Source of the DNA: AP-15 sp963777435
Lineage (GTDB): Bacteria > Pseudomonadota > Alphaproteobacteria > ATCC43930 > CGMCC-115725
DNA length: 64,000 bases
Direction of reading: 5' to 3'
Assembly (NCBI GenBank): GCA_963777435.1
Contig: CAVZQT010000003.1
Span: 310,001 to 374,000 of the forward strand
A model generated the notes under the pieces. The model was not told the origin of the DNA, made no database searches, and saw only the letters and a list, made by a program, of their open reading frames with translations. Each line of letters opens with the position of its first letter. Position 1 is the first letter of the stretch. This document shows positions 17,801-25,558 of this stretch, in pieces. Position numbers and translations under genes: made by a program.

Positions 17801-19863
17801 TATTGGCGTGCCAGCCGGTGCAAGTTCTCGATCCTCTGACGGACCCTGATTACGCGCTGAAGCGTACCGCGATTGCCGGCAACCTTCGGACCATGCTCGG
17901 CGTGCCGCTGTTACGCGAGGGGATCCCAATTGGTGTCTTTTGCACCGCCCGCACGATCGTAGAGCCGTTTACGGCAAAGCAGATCGAACTGGTCCAGACC
18001 TTCGCCGACCAGGCGGTGATCGCGATCGAAAACGCCCGCCTGCTGACCGACTTACAGCAGCGCACCAGCGATCTGCAGGAAGCCCTCGAATACCAGACCG
18101 CGACCAGCGACGTGTTGAAGGTGATGACCCAGTCGGTATTCGACTTGGATACGGTACTGCAGAGTGTGGTCGTTACAGCAGTGCGGCTGTGCCGCGCCGA
18201 CCAGGCGACGATCTACCGCAATCATCATGACGTATACCGTTGGGCGGCAGGACATATGCTTTCGCCGGAGTATGAGAAAATCGAGCGCGCGGTCGAGATC
18301 CGGCCCGGCATTGGTACATTAGTCGGCCGAGTGGCGGTGGCAAAGCAGACGGTCCAGATTCTGGATGCCTGGACAGACCCGCTTTATGAAATCAAGGACG
18401 ACGCCAAGGTCGGCGGGGTTCGCACGATGATCGGAGTGCCACTGCTCCGGGAGGGCGCGCCGATCGGGATCATCGCTCTCGCCCGGCGACGGGTCGAGGC
18501 TTTCTCCGAGCGCGAGATCGGCCTCGTTACGACCTTTGCCGATCAGGCGGTGATCGCGATCGAAAATGCGCGCCTTATCGACGAATTGCGCGAGCGCACC
18601 GCCGAGCTCGGGCGCTCCGTTGAAGAGCTGAAGATGCTGAGCGAGGTTGGACAGGCGGTCAGTTCGACATTGGATCTGCGCGCTGTGTTGTCGAAGATCC
18701 TAAACGCTTCGCTCGGCGTGACCTGGGCCAATGCCGGGGCGATCTTTCGCTATATCAGGGCGGAGCGGGCGTTCCGGCTGGTCGAAGCAGTGGGCTGGGA
18801 CGAGGCATTGCAGAATTCCGTTGGCGATCTGCGCGTTGCCGAGGCTGAGACCGCGATGGGTGAGGCGGCCGCTCGACGCACACCGGTCCAGATTGTCGAT
18901 CTTGCCGCTCGGCCAAGCGCGCCATTGCGCGATGCCAGTCTCGACGCCGGTTTTCATTCGGCGCTGATCGTACCATTGGTTGGCGCCGAGCGGACCCTCG
19001 GGGCCATTGTCCTGATGCGGCGAGAGGCCGGTGAATTTCCGCCCGAGACCGTGCGCTTGTTGCAGACATTGGCGAGCCAGTCGGTGCTTGCGATCCAGAA
19101 CGCGCGTTTGTTCCGCGAGATTGCCGACAAGAGCGAGCAACTGGCGCTCGCCAGTCAGCACAAATCGCAATTCCTCGCCAATATGAGCCATGAATTGCGC
19201 ACTCCGCTGAACGCGATCCTGGGCTATGCTGAACTGTTGGTCGACGGCATCTACGGCCTATTGCCGGAAAAGGCCCAGGGTGTGCTCGAGCGGGTGCAAA
19301 ATAACGGTCAGCATTTATTGGCATTGATTAATGACGTGCTCGATTTGGCCAAAATCGAGGCCGGGCAACTGACCCTGACGATCGAGGATTATGCGCTTCC
19401 CGAAGTGGTGCGCTCGGTGGTGACAGCGACCGAGCAATTGGCATCGGCAAAGGGGCTGAATTTCACAACGGATTTGCAAGACAATATGCCGATGGCGCAT
19501 GGCGACGCCCGCCGTGTCTCGCAGGTGCTGTTAAATCTCGTCGGCAATGCGATCAAATTCACCGATCAGGGCGAAGTCGGGATAACCGCTTCGCTCGCGA
19601 ATGGTCAGTTTGTGATCGAAGTGCGCGACACCGGGCCGGGTATCGCCGATGCCGATCAAGAGCGCATCTTTGGCGAATTCCAGCAGATCGACAATTCCAG
19701 CACGCGCAAAAAGGGCGGCACCGGATTGGGGTTGGCGATTTCGAAGCGCATGGTCGAAATCCAGGGCGGCATGATCTCAGTCGAATCCACTCTGGGACAG
19801 GGATCGACATTCCGCGTCATCTTGCCGGTCCATGTCGAGCCGGCGATGGAGGAGGCGGCATGA
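14827..19863 (+). CDS. Sensor histidine kinase with eight tandem GAF domains
   Basis: A soluble 1678-residue kinase. A short coiled coil (1-36) leads into eight GAF domains starting near residues 45, 216, 391, 561, 740, 919, 1098 and 1270, most introduced by a linker of the form QTATAEVL or QTATSDVL. They are followed by HisKA with phospho-His1455 (NMSHELRTPLN) and a HATPase with N, G1 and G2 boxes (LVGNAIKF, DTGPGIAD, GGTGLGLAIS). GAF domains 1 and 4 are almost identical over about 70 bases of DNA, which points to recent internal duplication. No membrane segment is present, so the signals are cytoplasmic small molecules, light or redox state. The GTG start follows GAGAGGGA. The stop overlaps the CheY gene by four bases. 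Confidence 0.93.
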   Translation: MTTMLEDRQAALEQENAELRRQLDACHAELKEAREQQTATAEVLQVINSSPGDLAPVFDAIVEKAHTLCGAACGSLQLWDGEKFRGVAMRGFSEPMAEGLRQGYIPGPNHPCRRLLLGERIAHCADLAEIDDAVTRAGGVALGGIRTILFVALRKNGALLGQIVAARQEVRPFSEKEIALVKSFAAQAVIAMENARLLSETREALAQQTATAEVLRVINSSPGDLAPVFEAMLEKAMRLCDASLGTLWSYDGERMHPVAMHGASAEYAQYLSHEPLRPGAGALGSFVRGETVLHVVDLKDTEAYRNGDTHRRALVDLGGGRSLLGVPLRTEHQLRGAFLIYRREPQPFTDKQIALLQNFAAQAVIAMENARLLTETREALEQQTATAEVLQVINSSPGNLGPVFDAVLDKAMRLCGVDHAALELYDGERMHAVAVHGASERFAETLREGYPATESPAARSLFEGERFVEITDAARIDHIAFRTAAAVDGIRTVLFVPLRRDDALLGMFAAARREVRLFSEKEIALVENFAAQAVIAIENARLLTETREALEQQTATAEVLQVINSSPGDLAPVFDAILEKAHTLCGAAHGHLTIYDGEQFRAVATHGMPVQFAELVRQPFRPGHDLAQRLLGGEPIFHIPDMAALVLRPEDKIGHAAVELGGARTLLAVPLRKGQALLGYITAHRQEVRPFSEKQIALLQNFAAQAVIAMENARLLNELRARTNDLQEALEYQTATSEVLRVISGSAFDLEPVLQSVVSTAIRLCRADQAVIYRDVGGEYCWAAGNSLAPEYERIERGIRIRPGSGTVVGRAAFEAQTVHIIDCQADPGYEAKDDARIGGIHTLLGVPLLRDGLAIGVIGLARQRVEAFTEKEIALVTTFADQAVIAIENARLITELQQRTRDLQESLEYQTATSDVLKVISQSTSDLEPVLQTVLETAIRLCGNTQGLIFRRHTDGLYRLAVISGTTPEHREIEANLALEPGPDTLVGRVVLACQPVQVLDPLTDPDYALKRTAIAGNLRTMLGVPLLREGIPIGVFCTARTIVEPFTAKQIELVQTFADQAVIAIENARLLTDLQQRTSDLQEALEYQTATSDVLKVMTQSVFDLDTVLQSVVVTAVRLCRADQATIYRNHHDVYRWAAGHMLSPEYEKIERAVEIRPGIGTLVGRVAVAKQTVQILDAWTDPLYEIKDDAKVGGVRTMIGVPLLREGAPIGIIALARRRVEAFSEREIGLVTTFADQAVIAIENARLIDELRERTAELGRSVEELKMLSEVGQAVSSTLDLRAVLSKILNASLGVTWANAGAIFRYIRAERAFRLVEAVGWDEALQNSVGDLRVAEAETAMGEAAARRTPVQIVDLAARPSAPLRDASLDAGFHSALIVPLVGAERTLGAIVLMRREAGEFPPETVRLLQTLASQSVLAIQNARLFREIADKSEQLALASQHKSQFLANMSHELRTPLNAILGYAELLVDGIYGLLPEKAQGVLERVQNNGQHLLALINDVLDLAKIEAGQLTLTIEDYALPEVVRSVVTATEQLASAKGLNFTTDLQDNMPMAHGDARRVSQVLLNLVGNAIKFTDQGEVGITASLANGQFVIEVRDTGPGIADADQERIFGEFQQIDNSSTRKKGGTGLGLAISKRMVEIQGGMISVESTLGQGSTFRVILPVHVEPAMEEAA

Positions 19864-20234
19864 CCAAGCGCATCCTGATCGTCGAGGACACTGAGGACAA
19901 TCGCCGTATTATCCGCGATCTCTTGACCAGTGTGGGCTACGAACTGATCGAGGCGGTCGATGGCGCCGAGGGCGTCGCGCTCGCGCAAAGCGAAAGGCCG
20001 GACCTGGTCCTGATGGACATTCAACTGCCGGTCATCGACGGCTATGAAGCGACGCGGCGTATCCGCGCCATTCCCGAACTCGCCAAGGTCCCGATTATTG
20101 CCGTGACCTCCTATGCGCTGTCGGGCGACGAAGCCAAAACCCGCGCCGCCGGCTGCGATGGCTACGTCGCCAAGCCGTTCAGTCCGCGCCAATTGCTCGC
20201 CAAGATCCGCGAATTCCTCCCCGACGGGGCATAG
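19860..20234 (+). CDS. Single-domain (CheY-like) response regulator
   Basis: A stand-alone receiver of 124 residues. The acidic pocket is in VEDTEDN (9-10), the phospho-acceptor is Asp53 (LVLMDIQLP), Thr/Ser in AVTSYA and Lys in VAKPFSP complete the active site. Its ATG overlaps the kinase stop (ATGA), so it is the cognate phosphate acceptor of the eight-GAF kinase. With no output domain it probably acts as a relay or protein-binding switch, perhaps passing phosphate toward the receiver-cyclase encoded next. Confidence 0.95.
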   Translation: MTKRILIVEDTEDNRRIIRDLLTSVGYELIEAVDGAEGVALAQSERPDLVLMDIQLPVIDGYEATRRIRAIPELAKVPIIAVTSYALSGDEAKTRAAGCDGYVAKPFSPRQLLAKIREFLPDGA

Positions 20235-20240
20235 CAAATG

Positions 20241-20412
20241 GGGTTTTTGCGCGTTTCTCCCTTTCCGCCCGCTATGGGGGGAGAGGGTCGGGGAGAGGTG
20301 GGTGGTGCCGCCGCCGCGGCGTTGCGGAAGGGCCACCACCTCACCCTCACACGCCTTTGGCGCGGTTCCCTCCCTCTCCCCCGCAGTGCGGCGGAGAGGG
20401 GCAAGAAGGCGT
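20241..20412. repeat. Palindromic repeat element (family A), intergenic copy
   Basis: The spacer between the CheY gene and the cyclase gene is made of G/C-rich inverted repeats. The clearest hairpin pairs CCCTCTCC (20372-20379) with GGAGAGGG (20393-20400). Upstream is a related half with GGGGGGAGAGGGTCGGGG. The same sequence style recurs inside uvrC (38656-38775) and cobQ (63820-63958). It could act as a transcription attenuator between two co-transcribed genes. Confidence 0.75.
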
Positions 20413-20421
20413 GACCGCCCG

Positions 20422-21579
20422 ATGCGCGAGCCGCCGCTGATCCTCGTCGCCGACGATGTTGCGGACAATCTCGAGATCCTGCGCATGCGGCTTGAAAGCC
20501 AGGGCTATGAGGTTGTGACCGCGGGCGACGGCGCCGAGGCGATCGAGAAAACGCATGCCCTGCTACCCGATCTGGTATTGCTCGATGTGATGATGCCAAA
20601 GGTCGACGGCATCGAGGCGCTGAAGCGCATCAAGAATGACCCGGCGCTGCCGTTCATCCCGGTGATCTTGGTCACCGCCCGCGCCGATGCCAAGGATGTC
20701 ATTGCCGGCCTCGAAAGCGGCGGCGACGATTACCTGACCAAACCGGTCGATCACGCGGCATTGTCGGCGCGAGTGCGGGCGATGCTGCGGATCAAGACGT
20801 TGCACGATACCGTTGCGGCGCAGGCCCAACGGCTCGAACAGCAGGCTGAGGAACTCGCAGCATCAAACCGCACCTTGGAGGAGCGGGTCGCCGCTCAGGT
20901 CGAAGAGATCGAGCGCATTGGCCGGCTGAAGCGGTTTCTCGCGCCGCAGGTCGCCGAGACGATTATTTCTTCGGGCGGCGAGACGATCCTCGAACATCAT
21001 CGGCGGGACATTGTCGTCCTGTTCTGCGACATGCGGGGCTTTACCGCCTTTTCCGAGACCGCCGAGCCGGAGGACGTCATGGCGGTGCTCGGCGAGTACC
21101 ACGCCGCACTCGGACCGTTGATCCACCGTTACGAGGGCACGCTTGAGCGCTTTACCGGCGACGGTCTGATCGTGTTTTTCAATGATCCGGTGCCGTGCCC
21201 AGACCCGGCATTGCGCGCCGTGCGCCTCGCCGTTGAGATGCGCGACAAGGTAGCCTTTCTCGCTCGGTCGTGGGCAGCGCGCGGGCACGAGATCGGGTTT
21301 GGCGTCGGCATCGCCCAAGGCTATGCGACACTTGGCCAAATCGGGTTTGCCGAGCGCTTCGATTACACCGCGATCGGTACTGTGACCAACCTTGCCGCCA
21401 GGTTGTGCGACGAAGCCAGAGACGGTCAGATCCTGGTGACCCGCCGCATCGCCGCCGCGATCGATAGTGTCGCCGAATTCGAATCGCTTGGCGATCTGGC
21501 TCTCAAGGGCCTCAGCCGCCCGGTTTCGGTGCTGAATGTCCGCAGCCTGTCGTTCGAGCACAAATCGCCGGAATTGTAA
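20422..21579 (+). CDS. Response regulator with class III adenylate/guanylate cyclase domain
   Basis: The 385-residue protein has an N-terminal receiver (phospho-Asp in LVLLDVMMP, Lys in YLTKPVD), a coiled-coil signalling helix (about 125-175, QRLEQQAEELAASNRTLEER), and a class III nucleotide cyclase domain. The two metal aspartates are in FCDMRGFTAF and TGDGLIVFF; the transition-state Asn/Arg region is TVTNLAARL. The product is therefore cAMP or possibly cGMP. It lies behind the kinase and CheY genes, so it is probably the output of that system. The start at 20422 is the first ATG giving a complete receiver; a long in-frame extension upstream reads through the repeat and is rejected. Confidence 0.92.
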   Translation: MREPPLILVADDVADNLEILRMRLESQGYEVVTAGDGAEAIEKTHALLPDLVLLDVMMPKVDGIEALKRIKNDPALPFIPVILVTARADAKDVIAGLESGGDDYLTKPVDHAALSARVRAMLRIKTLHDTVAAQAQRLEQQAEELAASNRTLEERVAAQVEEIERIGRLKRFLAPQVAETIISSGGETILEHHRRDIVVLFCDMRGFTAFSETAEPEDVMAVLGEYHAALGPLIHRYEGTLERFTGDGLIVFFNDPVPCPDPALRAVRLAVEMRDKVAFLARSWAARGHEIGFGVGIAQGYATLGQIGFAERFDYTAIGTVTNLAARLCDEARDGQILVTRRIAAAIDSVAEFESLGDLALKGLSRPVSVLNVRSLSFEHKSPEL

Positions 21580-21606
21580 GGGGGGCGAGATCTCGCGCGC
21601 TTTGGC

Positions 21607-22617
21607 TTACCCCGCCTTCAGCACGCGGGCAGCATCGACTGCGGCGTAGGTCAGGATGCCGTCGGCGCCGGCGCGCTTGAACGCGATCAGGCTTTCCATT
21701 ACCGCGCGGTCGCCGTCGAGCCAGCCATTCTGGGCGGCGGCGTGGAGCATCGCGTATTCGCCCGACACCTGATAGGCGTAGGTCGGCACGCGAAATGCCT
21801 CTTTGACCCGGCGCACGACATCGAGATAGGGCATGCCGGGCTTGACCATGACCATGTCGGCGCCTTCCTGCAGGTCGAGCGCCACCTCGCGCAAGGCCTC
21901 GTCGGTGTTGGCGGGGTCCATCTGATAGGTCCGCTTGTCGGCGCTCCCGAGCGCGGTCTTCGACCCGATCGCGTCGCGGAACGGCCCGTAAAACGCCGAG
22001 GCGTATTTCGCCGCATAGGACATGATGCGGACATGCGTGAAGCCGGCCTCGTCGAGCGCGTCTCGGACGGCGCCGACTCGGCCGTCCATCATGTCCGAGG
22101 GAGCGATGATGTCGCAGCCGGCCTCGGCCTGCACCACCGCCTGCCGTTGCAGGAGCGCAACAGTCTCGTCATTCTCGACATAGCCGTTGCGGATGACCCC
22201 ATCGTGACCATGCGAGGTGAACGGATCGAGCGCCACATCGCACAGCACGCCGATTTCGGGATTGGCCTGTTTGATTGCTGCGGCTGCGCGGCAGACGAGA
22301 TTGCCGGGGTTGACCGCCTCGCTTCCTTCGGCGTCCTTCAATGCCGGCGCCACCGCGGGGAACACCGCGATCGTCGGGATGCCGAGTGCTGCGGCCTCGC
22401 CCGCGGCGTCGACCAAGGCCGGGATCGGCAATCGAAACACGCCGGGCATTGAGGCGATCGGCGCCTTGTGACCCTCGTCATGGACAAACACCGGCCAAAT
22501 CAGATCGCCTGATGTCAGCACGTTTTCGGCAACGAGCTTGCGCGACCAGGCATCGCGCCGGTTGCGGCGCATCCGCAGGCGCGGGTAGGGGGCGAGCGGC
22601 GGCAAAAACTCGGTCAC
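21607..22617 (-). CDS. hemB: Delta-aminolevulinic acid dehydratase (porphobilinogen synthase)
   Basis: HemB condenses two aminolevulinate molecules to porphobilinogen, the second common step of tetrapyrrole synthesis, and so feeds heme and the cobalamin genes further along. The two Schiff-base lysines are K204 (YAAKYASAFYGPFRDA) and K259 (MVMVKPGMPYLD). The metal loop reads CDVALDPFTSHGHD with aspartates where zinc enzymes have cysteines, the magnesium/potassium-type site usual in alphaproteobacteria. I chose the GTG at 22615-22617 because GAGG lies a few bases before it; an earlier TTG (22632) is possible. It is convergent with the cyclase gene across 27 bases that contain a small GCGAGATCTCGC palindrome. 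Confidence 0.96.
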   Translation of the reverse strand: MTEFLPPLAPYPRLRMRRNRRDAWSRKLVAENVLTSGDLIWPVFVHDEGHKAPIASMPGVFRLPIPALVDAAGEAAALGIPTIAVFPAVAPALKDAEGSEAVNPGNLVCRAAAAIKQANPEIGVLCDVALDPFTSHGHDGVIRNGYVENDETVALLQRQAVVQAEAGCDIIAPSDMMDGRVGAVRDALDEAGFTHVRIMSYAAKYASAFYGPFRDAIGSKTALGSADKRTYQMDPANTDEALREVALDLQEGADMVMVKPGMPYLDVVRRVKEAFRVPTYAYQVSGEYAMLHAAAQNGWLDGDRAVMESLIAFKRAGADGILTYAAVDAARVLKAG

Positions 22618-22856
22618 GGCGAACCTCGGCAAGGCCAGTCATCAAGACGTAACCGACGCAAAATATGCTGGCGCGCGGAAACTGACAACGAGTGCATCGA
22701 CCCGAAAGGCCGTCAGCTTTCGGGGCCCGTGGTCCAGAGCCGGGAGTTAAGCCGAGGGCTTCCCCGGCAGCGTTCGCCTCGCTATAGCTGGAGGTCATGG
22801 GCATGGTGCCCGACGCCGTGTTGCCGGCGCAACCCGGTCCTTGGTTGTGGGCTGAA

Positions 22857-23264
22857 ATGGATAATTCGCGAAAGACCAATTTCGACGACCGATTGACCAC
22901 TGCCGCGAACGCCAAAAAGGCGCAACTGGAAAGGTTTCGCGCGAGGTCCCCGGAGAACGACCCGGGTTTCGCCGAACGCCAAGCCGCGCGGCAAGCGGTG
23001 ATCGCTGCTCGGGAGGCGCGTGCCGCCGAGCGCGAGGCGGCGCGGCAGGCGGCGATTGCGCGCGCGGCCGAGGAACGGGCGGAGCAAGAAGCTGCGGCTG
23101 CCGCTGAGCAAGCCGCACGCGACGCCGCGGCGAAAGCGGAAGAGGAAGCTCGCGAGGCCGAACTCGCCAAGCAGGCAGCCGATAACCTCGCCCTCGACGC
23201 CGAGCGCAAAGCGGCGCGCGACGCGCGCTACGCCGCCCGCAAAGCGCGCCCCAAGAAAAGATAG
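22857..23264 (+). CDS. DUF6481-family Ala/Arg/Glu-rich helical protein
   Basis: The 135-residue product begins MDNSRKTNFDDRLTTAANAK and is then almost entirely charged alpha helix of AAREAR/AAEREA type, ending in a lysine/arginine tail (RKARPKKR). This composition and N-terminus match DUF6481, small alphaproteobacterial proteins of unknown function. A long coiled coil or single helix that binds nucleic acid is plausible, given the basic tail, but unproven. The start at 22857 fits the family; an upstream in-frame ATG at 22797 adds an unrelated hydrophobic stretch. Confidence 0.75.
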   Translation: MDNSRKTNFDDRLTTAANAKKAQLERFRARSPENDPGFAERQAARQAVIAAREARAAEREAARQAAIARAAEERAEQEAAAAAEQAARDAAAKAEEEAREAELAKQAADNLALDAERKAARDARYAARKARPKKR

Positions 23265-23301
23265 CCGCTCGTCGGTCGGAATCTGCGGCGGCCGGTGGTG
23301 T

Positions 23302-23981
23302 TTATGCTTCTCGTTCCGACGCCGTTCGCAATGATCCAGCGCTCGGGCCGGCGCCTCTCGCCACGCGCGCGGCCATGTCTGCTACCGGCATCACATGCGC
23401 CGTGGAAGCCGCGAGGATGACCAGTGACGCATGGTGAATTTCGCCATTCGGCATCGGGCCAAAGCCTCTATCCGGATAGTCGTAGGTTGCCGTCGCGTGG
23501 GACAAAAAGACAAACCGGTAATTGCGAAACATTGCATCGCGTGCTGTCGCATGACAGCAATTCTCGGTCGTCGTGCCGCAAACGATCACGGTGTCGATAC
23601 CCCACTCACGTAGAATGATGTCGAGGTCCGTCCCGAAAAATCCGCCGTAGCGATGTTTCTTTATGATGTGCTCGCCCGGCGCCGGCGCCAGGTCCGGGTA
23701 AATTTCCACCCCCGGCGTGCCATCTACCAAGGCATCGCGATTGGCGATCGGCGGGTGCATGTCGTCGAACAAACCCATATCGCACCCGTCACGGCGATGC
23801 ACATGAGCGGTGTAGATCACCCGGATCCCGGCGTCGCGGCAAATGTTGAGGGCTTCGGCGAGCTTCGGCACCACCCCCCGCGCGGCGGGTGTTTCCATCG
23901 GAGCCCCCGGCGCGACAAAATCGTTTGCATATCCACGACGATGATCGCCGTTTTCGCTGGGTCAATTGCATCGACTTGCAT
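23302..23981 (-). CDS. Isochorismatase-family cysteine hydrolase, one frameshift
   Basis: Two frames join into one hydrolase of about 226 residues. The first holds TAIIVVDMQ with the catalytic Asp; the second continues from METPAARGVV. Restoring one A in a CAAACG run near 23919 gives the canonical MQNDFVAPG, so a single base is missing. The rest of the triad is intact: Lys in IIKKHRYGGF and the nucleophilic Cys in TTTENCCHATARDA. These enzymes hydrolyse amides or vinyl ethers (biuret, N-carbamoyl compounds, nicotinamide and others); the substrate is not evident. The gene is either a recent pseudogene or a homopolymer sequencing error. Confidence 0.8.
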
Positions 23982-24291
23982 GGTCAGGCCTCCCTGCATA
24001 AACAATCAGCCCGGCGGTGAAGGACGCAAGCGGCGCGATATGCGATGACGCCGTGCCATTGAGCTGCTCGCGCCATGCGGTTATATGATTATCGCTCCAT
24101 GGCTTCTGCGTTCGCTGAGAACATGACAAATCCCTTAGCAATAGGCAATGAAAGAGCAATGTAAACCTGGGTTCAAGGGGTTACCGCTCCCTTTTTGCGG
24201 CAATCCCTTTTAGAATGGGTTCCCTGCTCGCGCCGTTTACTCTTTGGTAACTGGATAAGTATAGCAATTATTGATTAGAAGCTGAGACGCT
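23982..24291. other. AT-richer intergenic region before the glycosyltransferase gene
   Basis: The 310 bases are clearly lower in G+C than the chromosome around them, with A/T stretches near 24100-24160 and 24240-24280. No reading frame with a ribosome site is present. The composition change continues into the downstream exostosin gene, so this probably marks the edge of transferred DNA. Confidence 0.4.
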
Positions 24292-25305
24292 GTGCCCTCC
24301 GGAGACCGCCATATTGTCGAGTTTGTCAAGGCGGCGTCAATTGCCGGTGTGAAGACGACAATAGACGTTGCTATGCGCAATAGCCGGCGTGCCGCACTCT
24401 CATTTCAATGGCTTACCGAAGATCGGTTTTACATTTTCCTACTCTTTGCATTGACGCGGATTGGGACAGTCGGGTGCAAGGCCGGCTCTGCTCACCGCGC
24501 CTGGGCGTCGCTGCCATCGAAAGATTTTATCAGAAGCATTCGGATCAATTGGCGTCATCCGTCCGACGGTGTGGTTCTGAGTGAGAACAGGGATGGACCC
24601 GGTATTCTTCATATCAGCCGGAATTATTATACTTCGCCACCGGATGAGGGGCGGCTTTTTGCGCCCTATTACGCACATCCTGCTTTTTATAAATCCGGAC
24701 TTTACAACACTGTTGCGCGAATGCGAGGGCAAGAACGGAATGTCAGGATCTTCTTTGCTGGCGGGTCTAACGCAGCGTATTGTAATCGGTTCGCATTTCC
24801 GATCCTAACGAGAGACAAGATATTGAGCCATGTCATCGATCGGTTTCAAAAAGATGTAACTATAAAACGATCTGAAGGCGAAAGATCCCGCCTCCTTATT
24901 CTTATTTCCAATGGAGAAGGGGACCACAAACTCTCGTTTGAACAGTACATGGACGTCATGTGCGGATCGGATTTCTACATTTCTCCGCCGGGCTGGCTGA
25001 TGCCCCACTCCCACAACATGATCGAAGCAATGTCGGTCGGCGCGATCCCGATAACAAATTACCATGCGTATATGCGGCCGCCGTTGATCCCAGAGGTCAA
25101 TTGCTTGGCGTTTTCGACCGTTGATGAGCTTGAAAAAATTGTTGAACGTAGCTTGCGTATGCCTGCAACCGAAATTGGGCGGCTGCGAGAGGGCGTGCTC
25201 TCATATTACGAAAGATATTTGGAACCCGCGAGTTTTGCGACGAAGCTTGTAGCGGCCCTGCCACGGATCTCGGAATTGGTCGTCAATGACGAATTGGGCA
25301 GGTAA
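24292..25305 (+). CDS. Exostosin-family (GT47-like) glycosyltransferase
   Basis: A 337-residue protein whose C-terminal half matches the exostosin domain: MCGSDFYISPPGW, then HNMIEAMSVGAIPI and a glutamate-rich helix, the usual donor-nucleotide region of a GT-B fold. The N-terminal half is less typical and contains a hydrophobic stretch (FYIFLLFALTRIG). Such enzymes add sugars to surface polysaccharide or protein. The gene has a lower G+C content and more AT-ending codons than its neighbours, which suggests transfer, and it has no polysaccharide genes beside it. The GTG at 24292 is the only start preceding the full frame, with a weak ribosome site. Confidence 0.8.
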   Translation: MPSGDRHIVEFVKAASIAGVKTTIDVAMRNSRRAALSFQWLTEDRFYIFLLFALTRIGTVGCKAGSAHRAWASLPSKDFIRSIRINWRHPSDGVVLSENRDGPGILHISRNYYTSPPDEGRLFAPYYAHPAFYKSGLYNTVARMRGQERNVRIFFAGGSNAAYCNRFAFPILTRDKILSHVIDRFQKDVTIKRSEGERSRLLILISNGEGDHKLSFEQYMDVMCGSDFYISPPGWLMPHSHNMIEAMSVGAIPITNYHAYMRPPLIPEVNCLAFSTVDELEKIVERSLRMPATEIGRLREGVLSYYERYLEPASFATKLVAALPRISELVVNDELGR

Positions 25306-25558
25306 GCGAATTTGGGCGGGGGGTGCCGACCATCTCTCCGCAACTGTGGACAGAAACCGTCGGGGTTATTTTAGTACCCTCAGGCCGCACCAGGGCCAAC
25401 CTCGCGTCAAGATTGCATGTCGCGCTGCTGACAACCCTGCAGCGCGCCTCTGCCGCGACGCTCGAGTATAGCGTCTTCGCGGTCGATTATGCGGCGCCGC
25501 TCTCTTTTTGCCGCAATCCGCCCTACAATGCTCTGCGCACCTTTAGAGAGTGGGCCCC

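Noticed and set aside
14935..18620. CRISPR or other non-coding repeat array
   Set aside because: The regularly spaced repeats of 510-540 bases are the GAF-linker codons of one open reading frame.
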